This document shows positions 12,524 through 23,900 of a stretch of 64,000 nt of DNA, piece after piece. The stretch covers positions 372,001 through 436,000 of the forward strand of contig MBPM02000017.1 in NCBI GenBank assembly GCA_001695595.3. The letters run 5' to 3'. The notes under the pieces are model-generated. The model made no database searches, was not told where the DNA came from, and saw only the letters and a program-made list of their open reading frames with translations. Position numbers and translations under genes: made by a program. Each line of letters opens with the position of its first letter. Position 1 is the first letter of the stretch. The stretch comes from Plasmopara viticola. Its lineage: Eukaryota; Oomycota; Peronosporomycetes; Peronosporales; Peronosporaceae.

Positions 12524-13492
12524 GATTGCGTAATTCTAGAGCCCGCATCTCTTGAGCTCATCGGTACTGATGTTTAATGAAACACACTTGCTCTACTCAC
12601 GTAATTGCCTGCTCTTTGCTCGGAGGGCATGCTTTAAAGATTAAAAGCTTAACGCTTTTAAGTGTACAAATAACCGCAGCATCCAGCAGCGGCATTCAAT
12701 AGGTGGCTTTTGTAGAGTTGAGCATAAACAGCACATGTAGGTTGTTTGTCAATCCTAGCACTTTGCTCCATAAAGCAAAGGAGCAAATGTTTCTGCTCGT
12801 AACAAGCAGGTTTATTCAGCGGGCATGCATGCATTAGCAGCAACGAAGTACTGCCACTAAGCTAGAAGTAGTGTGCTCATTAAGTTCGATCTATAAGCTG
12901 TAATAGCTGTCCCGTTGACATCGCGAACACTGAAATCATTTGTAATCCGATGCACGATGATTTTGCGGACATACTAAGAAGCTGAGGGTGTAAAACCGCT
13001 TAATAGGCTTCTCAGCTACGTTGCCAAACTCACGCACAGTAAAATTGCGCTCGTTGCGTTGCTTTGCGCTAAAAAATATTGAGTCTTTTATATTATAGAG
13101 TCTATAACCGAGGATTTTTTGCGCTTTCAACACCTTGATAACTTAGAACATGATCTCAGCCTTGGCAAAAGAGTTTTGATTTTTTGTAACAGTCTTTCTG
13201 CGGAGTGTGTCCACTCTTAAAGCCTTGGCTCACATATCTAGAAGCAGAGATGTTGCCTATGTTGCAGGCGATACTAGTGCAGCACCATAAAACTCTATTG
13301 CTCAAGAACACTTACTTATCAGTAGCGTATGCGCATTTAAGGCTAATAACGCAGGAAAGCTCGCCATCTAGAAAGCCTGGTTGGCCTTGTTTATGTAACA
13401 CATCGTTACACAAGGTCGAGCATTTGTGGTAAACGCTGGCTTTCGTTTGAGAGAATTCTATAACAATAGCGACTTTTGGTGCACAACACGCA

Positions 13493-13555
13493 CCATACCA
13501 CACTTTGCATAATAAAAATTACTCAGTAATTCTTATTATGCAAAGTGTGATATGG
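13493..13555. repeat. 63-bp near-perfect palindrome
   Basis: Two 31-bp arms (13493-13523 and 13525-13555) around a single C at 13524 are reverse complements with only two mismatches. The inner part of the arm reads CACTTTGCATAATAA. A transcript could fold into a long hairpin, and DNA could form a cruciform. No gene is nearby. It could be a fold-back (MITE-type) remnant or two transposon termini brought together; the sequence alone does not decide. Confidence 0.85.
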
Positions 13556-16500
13556 GCGTAACGGGGATAAACTTTCTGCCGTGATGGCGGTATCACTCAT
13601 CAAGAATAGGAGTTAGGACAATACCCATACATTCTTAATTACAAAAAAATGAGTGCAGTATAGTGGATATCTTGATACTTGGGGACCAATAATAGTAAAC
13701 TATTGTCAGACGGGAGGTCGTATTCCATACTAAAAGTCTTTTCTATAGCAAGGTGCTACGTAATTTTGGCACTCTTGTAGTCCATCCTACCTCTGCGCGG
13801 GTGCGAAGAGGTTCTGGAATGGATTACGCCACCTTCTTGCGTCTGTCGGACTCACAAGTTACGCTGTTCAAAAGATTTGCTAGCTTTTCGGGTCGTGAGA
13901 AGATGCTTGCATTTTCAGCTCTATCATCTGCTAACCAGCTGGAATCGTTCACAGAGCTAAAGCTATAAAGACCTAGCAATACAGGGTTTATTTGTACCGG
14001 TAGCAACGCCTACTGCGAGGGTCTGAACTGGTGAATTTCAGATTTCTAACACCGAAAAGAAGAAAACTTAAACCTCCAATTTTCCTAAGCCAAGGAGAAC
14101 GAAATGTTCATTATATGGGCCGTGGTAACAGAAGAGATATGCTTGGCAATTACACTCTCTAGATTAACTTTTAAGCTGGGCTCATGCCCATTAAGACCAC
14201 TTCTGCAGAGATTTTTTTGTGTCTCGGAAGAATACATAGAGTATCAGTGGCAAGCATCGTTCCTTCTTGAGCTTCACAACTCTTTGCTTGAAGTGCAAAC
14301 GTCCCGAATACACTCGTAAATAAGGAGCTGATAGCCTACGCCACTCTTCAAACAAATCTAGCTAGATGTGCAGTTGAACCGTCTAAGGGTAAATCGTCTC
14401 ATACTATATTCGTTCGAGTGTAGGCACAATCTGAGTAGCTTTTAGAAGAAGAAACACCAAAAGCAGTCTCGCTCATCCCAAACGTCGTACGCGGGCAGAT
14501 TTCAGGTCAATACCCATTGGCTCATGATAAGCTTTAGCGTTGATGAGCAAAGCAACATCTGCTATTTAGGCTGCGTTGAATAAGAGCATTTGATCCATGC
14601 CTATTCAAACGGGACCACCAATGTAAGAATTAGCCTCACCGACGGCTTTAAAAAGCTGACAGATGCTGGCCTTTCAAACAAGAAAGACCCAATGGTCAGA
14701 AGGGGCGGGTGCGGTATAAGTGATGTGTGAGTATGGCATAGATACCAGATATTCAATCCCGCGCAACAAGGCTTTGTAAAAGCAAATCAACGATATGAAT
14801 AATTCACCGGAATCGGACGTGCCGGCATCCCTAGAAATCTTTTTAACGGCTAGCCAAAATTTGCTGGCAGCATTACATGCTCAAAAAACCAAGATTGGTA
14901 TCTCTTAGTGGACTCTAATAGCTCCCAAGCTAAATAAAGGGCTGTGATCGTAGTTGTCCTGGATCTCACAGACTAACGCGTGGCTGACAAAAATCCGTAT
15001 CTACAAGGATAATGGACAAATGGATCGTCATCGTATCACGATACGTGGGCTTCATTTAAAGGCACGGCCAAATTGTTTAAGCCACTGAGTCTCAAAGAGC
15101 TCAAAGCTATTGTCTTCTTGACTTGATAATAAGCAGGAGCTATCTCAAAGTTGGTGTTCTTAAGGATAAAATTTGTCTTTGAGGATTGTAATTGATCCTC
15201 CGCCTTAGCCAAAAGTCTATCATATCAGTATTGTAGACAGCCTACTTAGTGGATATTTTGACATACCCCAAATTTGATATATCTTAATAAAAAATCAATG
15301 CGGTGTGTAGGAACGCACGATGAAAATTCTCATTGGACGGAAGACATACGGCACAAGAAAGTTCTCGTGTTGGCCATAAAGCATAGTGTCATCAAGTCAT
15401 GAACAATTCCACTACAGCAATATGAGCTTTCATGCCTTCCTTGCCTGAAAGGCAAAGAGTGGCATGGTGTGTAAGACAGATTCCGACACACGTCACCGAC
15501 ATTCTGCGTTAGCTAACCTTACCAGAAATGGCGACTTAAGTCATGTTTGTAATGGTCTAATCGACAGCAGTATGTTCGGGTCACAAGAATGTAGTGAATT
15601 TTTACTGCCGCATCCAAATGAAGGAGGCAAACGTATCTCTCAAAACACTTTGTACGCCTAGCAGCATGCTACAAGAGGAGTCAGAGATACCACAAGCTTT
15701 AACACAACTCAGCGACGTTAAATAGTGTGACCGCACAGCATAGAGCTTTCCCTTATACTCATTTTGACGAAGTATTTGTCCGTAGCAGCTCTGAAGACCC
15801 ACCGAAGACATTGTCCGTGGTCATGATAAACAATATCGTTGCGACGTCAACATTGCCGAATGCGTTTATGTGACAGATAATGGCCTCGTGGCTGCTCATA
15901 GAGTACCGAGGTTTGCACAGGACCCAGGAGAGCAAAAAACTTTTCGGTTTGGCCTACGCCACGGTCTCGAGGAAAAGTAAGAAATTGTTCAGACCTGGCC
16001 AGCCACTTGCACCGATTTAGTGCTGTCTATGCGTGTTTCACAAGACCACTGTTCGATCTATTACAAAAAGAAAAATAACGTGGTGCACCGAAATGCTCTA
16101 AAAAGCATTACGAAGAGCCTTTAGCAAGCACCCATTCAGACTTCAACGGACGTTGTAAAGGCGTTTAGTGCTGTATTCGACATGATATTGGATGTGCGTT
16201 GCTGCAACACGATAAGATTGCCTCAAGCAAATTATCTTATCTGGCACCACTGAATACATTTTTTCGCTCAAGCATGAGTAAACTTGCCATGAAGTTCACA
16301 CTAATTAAGTTCTCAGTGCACCTCCTGGGCTCGAAGGTATTTGTAGGATTGAGCCGCGTAATTTTATGATGGCGTTATATACGGCTCCCTTGCCTAACAA
16401 ACTGCAAGACGGTCGTCATTCTTCACGTAATTTAACTTCCGTGTTACATACTAAATTGGCAAGCTGGACTCGCCGTGCGCTTTTGCGTAGGCGAGAATGT

Positions 16501-18327
16501 AAGTTAGCTCATGCTAGCATACTTTTAAGCTCTATTGACGGGCAAATTTGCCAGGTATACAAAAGTAAAACCAACTTTAAGCTTTCGGTGCGATTTTTTA
16601 TCGCAGCTAACGATAACACAGTCAAGTTGCATTTGTATCGCTGGAAGCGAAAGGATTGCCTGCTTCACTATAGGGGAACCCAGCAAAGTTGTTGTTTTGG
16701 CCTTTAAAGCAACTTTTGTCGAGATACATAAGTCTCCAAATTGCGGTCGTTCTCAATTTTTACCTGGTCCCACCCGGACAAGTGGCTGGCCAAAGAATCA
16801 GCTTACGCGGCTCACCAGTCGGCCTCTTTTCAAATCTCGCAGGTATCCGCAGAAAAACCAAAGCTCGTAAGTCTATGCTTTGGCTCTGAAGCTGATGTTT
16901 AATCAGGCATAGTGGTGCTATGGCGCTTGAAGATGGTGATGTATTAGCACACATTCCAGTTTGTATAATTGAAAGGATTGTTCAAAGGAATGCGCGCTTT
17001 ACTGCTGCGTTTTGTTAAATAAATTACTAGTTGTATCGAGCTCGCTTATGGGTGTCAACAGAAGACGATCTTCAGACACATGTTTTGATGGAAATAGTAT
17101 CTACGAGCTCGGTGCCCTATGTAGTCTACGGTGCCTCCGATACTTATCAGCGACCACATTTGCATACAACGATGCAGCAGACGCACTGGAGAACTTGCAC
17201 GATGAGCTACGGCACTCAATAAATCCATTAAATGAGAAAGTAGCGGAAGATAGGCTTAGAAACCTGTATCCTTTCAAGTTTCTTATTTGAGATTAGTGCC
17301 CTTAAGAAGACAATTATCGGAGTTGCGAAAAGCTGTTCAAACATAGTCAGCAGGGGAAAAGATGAAATTGCATCAACAAAAGCAAGTTATAGGACAAACA
17401 TGGAAGTAAAAACTTTAATATCGTAGCACGCTATGGGTACATCTAGTTTTTTTTAAACAAAATGAAACACTGTTTCACCAGGTCTTTCACGTTCCTTAAA
17501 AAGACATGACGGAACGTTTACCAATGACCTTCTGAAGACGATATTCGTCCATCTAACATTTTGTGTGAAGCGTCTTAGGAGGCATCACCATTCCCAAACC
17601 TGAGTCTTATTGCGTCCCGAGGTGGCCCAGTACCTCTTCGAAGTATTGGCCCGGCGCTCGACCTTGTTCATAAGACGAGTGCGGGAGGCTATACGGCATA
17701 TAGTAATGATTATGGCCACTACTGTGTTGACCATAAAGCTGATAAGCCAACGGGCGGCCAAGCCTACAAAGGAAGGCGACTTTGAAATGCAATTTGGACA
17801 CCTCGCGCTAAGACCGCGGCAGTCGGTTCAAATAGGAATCTCATAGCCAAATGTGTCTATCTTCTTTTTAAAGGCCTCAGACCTGCGGAATTGCTTCGAG
17901 CAACCTGACCACCGAAGATGCCCCTAAAAGCACTCTCTAGCGCAAGTTGCAATAGCACAATTTTTTGCTGCACTTCATAGGAAATAGCACAAAGCTGAAG
18001 CTCCACCGGTGCTTTTAAATGCTAAGGGCAGCAGCACTGTTATGTGATCCGCGTAAGAAAATCGTGGCACTTTTACGACATCCATGACGGGTGTGGATTT
18101 AACAATTTCTAGGTTCATCGTTCTTTTGACTATTTGATGAAAGGTAAGGATTTAGACATCTCGAGTTTCTTGGCTTTAGACGCATCTCCGTCCAATAGCC
18201 CATGCCGTCCTTTATAGATGATGTGACGCGGTCACACAGCACCTTGCGCAGAGACGGCGTGAAGAAAGATACACGATATTCGGTGAACGATCGAATATTA
18301 ACATTTTCACTAGCTTAAGCGTACAAT

Positions 18328-18529
18328 TGACGCCCTCCTTTCGAGCGCGGGGGCTTACCAAGTCAGAGCTAAACAAAATAATGGAAGAGCCTCACGACCT
18401 CGGTGCTGGATGCACTGCCCGCCGAACGAGACCCGACGTATGTGCACACCACTCTATGCCGTGGACTAGCCAGACTGAGCCTAGCACGTGCATAAGTTGG
18501 CAACGCGATAACGTAATACATTACAATAC
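18328..18529 (+). mobile_element. Short internally deleted LINE derivative (copy 2)
   Basis: This is the smallest of the three short copies. It starts TGACGCCCTCC, keeps only about 30 bp of the common 5' segment, then jumps to the sequence CCAAGTCAGAGCT and on to the 3' segment. It ends in a degenerate (TACAA)n tail. An 11-bp target-site duplication, AAGCGTACAAT, lies at 18317-18327 and 18530-18540. The element ends only about 40 bp before the threonine deaminase start codon, so it sits in that gene's promoter or 5' UTR. Confidence 0.87.
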
Positions 18530-18582
18530 AAGCGTACAATACCGTGAAAGTCGGATTTTTGGCTATAAGGAGGTTTAACATA

Positions 18583-20639
18583 ATGCGCTCCAATCCATTC
18601 CGCGTGTTCCGTAGTAGTCTCTCTTCGCTGGCTGCCCATCCGTCTTGGGTGCGACCGGGCTCACATGACTACCTGCGCGAGGTACTTGAGAGCCGCGTTT
18701 ACGACGTCGCCATTCAGACGCCACTTCAACTCGCTCCTTCGCTCACTCGATCTTTACCAGGAAACTGTCGCCTTTTCTTAAAGCGCGAGGTGATGTAGCT
18801 GCTTATATGGGCTAATGTGATTCGATTTCTGATTGATTTGGTCGTAGGATATGCAACCAACCTTTTCGTTTAATTTGCGCGGCGCATACAATAAGATCGC
18901 CAACTTAACGCAGGCCCAGCGAAAAAGAGGCATTGTGGCTTGTGCAGCTGGTGGCCACCTAGAGGGTGTGGCCTATGCTGCAGCTAAGCTAAATGTTGAC
19001 GCCATCGTCATTGCACCTGTTGGAACGGCACAAAATGTTTCCGAAGACACTAGGAGCAAAATAACTATGGTGGAATATGGCGCAGACTTTGACGCGTCAA
19101 TGGTGTGTTGGCAGTATTATTTGCCTTCAAAAAAGCTCATGTTCTGTATCATGTGTAGAAAGAAGCGTTTCGTGTTGCACGGACTAAAGGCCGATCACTG
19201 GTGCATCCATTCGATGACCCGCTCGTGATCGCTGGCAACGGCACAATTGCTATGGAAATTCTAAAAGAGGTGCGGACAAGGGTATTGAGATTGGATATTC
19301 CGCAGTAGTTTTGAGCTTTTTCCTGCATAAATAGACGGCTGGAGATCGGCCGGCTGCGATTTTTGCCCCTGTTGGTGGAGGTGGTTTGATTGCAGGCCTT
19401 GCTGCATATATCAAGGAAGTAGCCCCGGCCGTCAAATTGATTGGAGTGGAGGCTGAAGGCACTAATCTTTTACAAAGATCGCTCAAGGAGGGCATGCCTG
19501 TTACCTTGCCGAATGTCAATCGTTTCACAGAGAAAGTTGGTATCCGGATGATTGGCTCGGAAAACTTTCGGATATGCAAGGACGCGGTTGACGAAGTCGT
19601 TACCGTGTCAACCGATGAAATCTGCTTTGCCATTAAGGACGTTTTTGGTGATACGCGCTCACTCGTAGAGCCAACTGGTATAATGACGGTGCAAACATAA
19701 TCAATACATTGATATGGCGAAATTGTGCTGATACACACAAATACGCTTTTCTTGATGCGGAGCAGGTGCAATGAGTGTTGCCGGGGCTAAAAAGTACGCC
19801 CGCGAGAAAAATGCGCAGGACGAAAAGTATGTGGCTGTGCTGGCTGCTGCTAACATGGATTTCGACCGATTGCGCTTCATCGCGGAGCGTTCAGATGACC
19901 GCGAGCGCTTCATAGCTGTCAAAGTTCCTGAGAAGATTGGCAGCTTTCAAGACCTCTACAAAGTCATCTGTAAGTTGCTCAAGAGATGTTGTGACGATTA
20001 TTTCAACAATTGCTTACCTTCTGCAACAGTTCCACACAATGTGACAGAATTCACCTATCGCATGGATTCGGAGGGTGACAATGAAGCTCGTATCTGTTTG
20101 AGCTTCCAGACAAAGACTGAGGACGAGTTCGTCGGCGTCGTAAACGCAATAAATGCACGCGGTGACATGCACGCTAGTGATCTATCCTCCAATGAGTTGG
20201 CAAAATCGCACCTGCGGCATCTCGGGGGTGGTCGTCCGGAAAATGTAATTGCGGTGCCGTTAAGATTGATTTGCATTAAATTATCATGCTCATCATTTGA
20301 GTGTTGTCTCGATACAGGTTACCAACGAGCGGCTATTCCGCATTGAGTTCCCGGAGCGTTCTGGTGCACTGAAAGATTTTTTCGATGCTTTTAGGTACGC
20401 CAGTCTGCACCTTTGTTTTAATACAATTAGTCAACATTGTTGCATTTAGTCAATCTGCGCGCCAGTGGAACGTGAGTCTGTTCCACTACCGCAATCATGG
20501 GGCCGACATTGGCCGCGTGCTCGTGGGTTTCCAGGTATCAAAGCAAGACAACGCAGCTTTTGAAGTGTTCTTGAGTCAGTTGGGTTTTCGAAGCGAGGAG
20601 GAAACTAACAATGAGGCATACTCGTATTTCCTAGTGTAA
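18583..20639 (+). CDS. ILV1: Threonine deaminase (threonine ammonia-lyase) with substituted PLP lysine
   Basis: Family role: PLP-dependent deamination of threonine to 2-oxobutyrate, the first step of isoleucine synthesis, usually in mitochondria or plastids. By-eye model of eight exons: 18583-18789, 18848-19102, 19159-19269, 19335-19677, 19766-19969, 20030-20253, 20318-20394, 20450-20639. All introns are GT..AG, 55-88 bp, and the total is 1611 nt (536 aa). The N-terminus is basic and Ser-rich ([16 protein letters not shown]), like a mitochondrial presequence. The catalytic domain has [12 protein letters not shown] and [10 protein letters not shown] intact. The C-terminal regulatory half has both ACT-like repeats and ends [10 protein letters not shown]. 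Oddity: the PLP-binding Lys of the SFKLRGAY motif is Asn (codon AAT, 18872-18874, residue 78), and the AGNH motif reads AGGH (residues 104-106). As written, the protein should be unable to form the internal aldimine, so it may be a pseudoenzyme or an early pseudogene. Confidence 0.9.
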
Positions 20640-20852
20640 ACGTAACGTAATCGAGATATACTTACACCGTAGCATTAGCAATCAAAGTAATATTAACGAG
20701 CCTTGGCCAATCAAATTGCCGCATGATTGAAGATTTCCTCCCCCGCACCCAAAAGAAAAAAACGAGGCTTTAACCGCATCCAACCGGTCGTTTCTCTCAG
20801 GTCTTACGGCCTTTTAAGCATTTCTGGGGCTTGACAAGTGGCAAATTGGGTG

Positions 20853-20867
20853 TTATTCAATTTGCAC
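20853..20867 (+). promoter_or_regulatory. Candidate oomycete core promoter (Inr/FPR-like) of the HECT ligase
   Basis: The sequence TTATTCAATTTGCAC lies 64-78 bp before the ATG at 20931. It resembles the oomycete core promoter, a TCATTYY-type initiator followed by a CAWTTT flanking element. The gap between the threonine deaminase stop (20639) and this ATG is only 291 bp and holds no other signal that I recognise. Confidence 0.4.
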
Positions 20868-20930
20868 GTGTTGTGAGCTTTCAAACGCGCTTACAGGCAA
20901 TAAAGGTCGTGAAACGAGAATCAGAAGAAA

Positions 20931-23900
20931 ATGCCGTGCAGCGCCGGCGTTATGCCGCGTGCACCACCTAGTGATAAGGAGCAGAAGCTCATGGACATTC
21001 TTTTACAAGCCGCAGAGGGGCGTATCGTACCACTATTAGCTTGCATCAAAGGGTGGTCGCTGGAGGCGCAAGCAGATCTGGCCAACTGGCGCCCCGTGCT
21101 ATTGAAGCTGCACAAATTGCTATTAGGAGCGCTACAGCAGTGTCCACATCTTCTACTAATTGTGACAGATCTAGAAAAGACGGACCATCTTATCGAATTG
21201 AAAACGGAGCAGGAGCTGATCGAGCTGGTTTACGAAATTTTAAAGTTCTCAAGCTTTCTGCTAGAAAATGCTGCGAATAAAGCCGTGTACCCATCCACTG
21301 AACCTGTCATGGCTTTACTGGCAGCTAGAAATGAACGTGTAGTGTTTGAAGCTACGAAAGTAGCGGCGATGTTGGCTCTTCCTCCGCAGGTACATCGCTA
21401 CGCCGCAGATCCCTCAAGTTTTGTGGATCCCGCTGCTGATAAGAATAGTTTATTGCGACGAAGACTTTTGACGGTCGCTCAAGGTCGAGGAGCGCCAAAG
21501 ATCAGCTTGGAGGTGGTCGATTATTTAAACACAGGGAGTGTTGCCACTCTTCAAGATGTAAATTTTCAGTTCTACAGCAAAGGAGAGGACGTGACGTCTG
21601 AAGTTGTTAGTGTTGTTATCCCACCCTATGAAGAAGTGGTGACAGCTGCAATGTCTCCAGTGGAAGCTGCGTGCGCAGCGGCGACAACGTGTGAACGTCT
21701 AATAGATCAGTACAAGATCCCTAATAAACTGCATTTCCAGCTGTTTACACAGGTACGAGCATGTTATGCGTCCCGCAGTGCATTGACGCGGGAGAATTTG
21801 GTGGTGGAACGATTGTACGCGTTACTTGCGCTGTTTTCGCTATTTAGCGATGCATGGGATGTGACAAATTACGTGGAGCAGCACCCGGAACTTACGCGGG
21901 GAATTGTAGAGATCGTTCGCGTCGAAAGTTTAGACCAAGTACCTGTGCGTGTACGAGTTACGGCATTGCTTGTCCTTACAGCCCTAGTGAACGATCGAGT
22001 TGGAAGAACTAGTGGCATGGGTGTGCTGGGCCGTCAGTCAAATGTGTTGCAGGCATTAGGTGTTGTAAAAGGGACGCCGCACGGCGTATTCCCGTCGCTC
22101 GTGCGCTTTTGCACGGCCGAACTAGGCGATATCACGATGCTTAGCTCCACAACATCGAGCTTCGAACCTTCTTCGCCGCCTTCTATCGCACCAGAAGCAT
22201 CGGATACAGACATGGATATGAGTCTGGCAGTCGCATTTGTGCAGGCAACAACAGATTCGTTGTCTCCTGAGGAAGCCGAAGTAGTTGGTGCGCCAACCTT
22301 CCGAAGTGGCGGCAGTGGATGCATTTTGGAGACTAAGTTGTATTGGATGGAGGCTGTGTTAGGTCTGCTGACCGCGGTGGTGGCTGTTCAATCTGGTGCT
22401 GCTGTTTTAACGGAAAATGGTATAATCCCCGCTCTTTTGCATGCAATAACGATGCCATCGGTCAGTGCGTTTCACATGGCTGTGACCACTCAGTGTGTAC
22501 AAGCTGTTGAAATTACTGTAAGTAGTCATTCTGCGGCAGCTGCACTCTACCGTGATTTGAATGGAGTCGGTATTCTCGTGGACCGGCTCAAGATGGAGTG
22601 CGCCAGTATTTGTAGCCTAAAAAGAAGTACGACGAACTTGCCGGTAGTATCCGAAACAAAGACCGTGTTGTTGCTGGCCATATTAGCATCGTTATCCGTG
22701 TCGTTTCATTCTCAAGGTGTAATGAGCGCAGGTGCAACAAGCCGCGCAATTCGTGAAGGGAGCGCTTTAAGCAAAGTCCTTTTACAGCTTTTAAACAATG
22801 TCGACATTTTCGGACCTGTTGTCTTCGCTCAGGCGGCAATCGTGGTTTCTGACGTTATAAATAACGATCCAAGCAGTGTGAATCATGTACACGCTGCTGG
22901 ATTGGCTGATGCATTTTTAGTGACATTTACACGATGGGATATTGCTGAGCTGTATCCATCTCGAATTATTTTGCCACCATCCAGTGAATTGCTGACGGCG
23001 GTTCCAACAGTTTTGAATGCTCTGTGCCTTACAACAGCACACGCGGAGAAGGTGGCAAAATATGAGCCGCTTATGCACCTCTTGGATATTTTCGCTCTTC
23101 CACAGTACACTGAAGATGAAAGCAAGGACTACAGCTTTCAGGGAGACACAGCGGCTGTTGTTGGCACTGGAATATTTGAACTCATGCGCCATGTTCCAAG
23201 TTTTCAAAATGCGGCCATTCAAGCTGCAATCCATGCTTTGAAGAAAGTAATTCGATTTGGCGAACAGAGCATTGTATCGACAAATTTGACTCAGATACAA
23301 TTTGGTGGACACAAGGTAAACGGAATTTTTATACGCATGGCGGCGCATGTGGCGGATTTGCTAGAGTCTTTGCTATCCAAGTCGGAGCATGCTGCTTATT
23401 TTGCAGACCTCGGCGGTGTACGATTGCTGTTAACGCTTTACCAATTGGTTTTGCCAAGCACTTCTTGTTTTCTAATGAGTGCACTACCAGACAAGAAAAA
23501 CGCTACAAATGCTCGAAATGATAATTCGCTGGCTCATAATTCGGCGGTGCAATCCATCACTCTTGCCCTTCGTTCGTACGCATCCCAGCAACCTACAAAT
23601 CTACTTAGTGCGATTTTGAAGGAGCTGGGCTTACAGATGGACAACTTGCAGCGGTCTCGTGCGAGGATTGGATTGCCTTGGTACCTAAGCGAGAGTGGTG
23701 AAGGTGCCGAGAAGGTGCTTAGCACGTTGCCGGATGTTGATTTGGCAGATATCGTTGACAGTAATGATATGAACTGTCCTACGAGCCCTATGACAGAAAA
23801 AGTAATGATTGTAGGAGAATATCTTCGCGTTTTGGCAATCCTTGAATGGCTTGCTTCTGTGCTTGTCTGGACTTTGGAGACTGCCCACACGCACATGGAG

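Larger units (their letters stand above)
6188..18316. other. 12-kb gene desert of decayed repeats
   Basis: Apart from the separately listed fragments (7942-8196, 12284-12523, 13493-13555), I find no supportable gene. Open frames are under 115 codons, overlap on both strands and carry no family motifs. The frames at 16366-16870, 17012-17290 and 17607-17846 are open, but no splice model joins them and I recognise no domain. The sequence is consistent with heavily mutated transposon DNA. Just upstream of the DRS1 start, the minus strand around 6276-6296 contains a CCAATTTTCAC stretch loosely resembling the oomycete Inr/FPR core promoter. Confidence 0.5.

Noticed and set aside
16366..17846. Several open frames of 60-113 codons near the end of the 12-kb desert
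   Set aside because: No motifs, no joining splice sites, overlapping frames on both strands, and no in-frame ATG for some (17012 is TTG).
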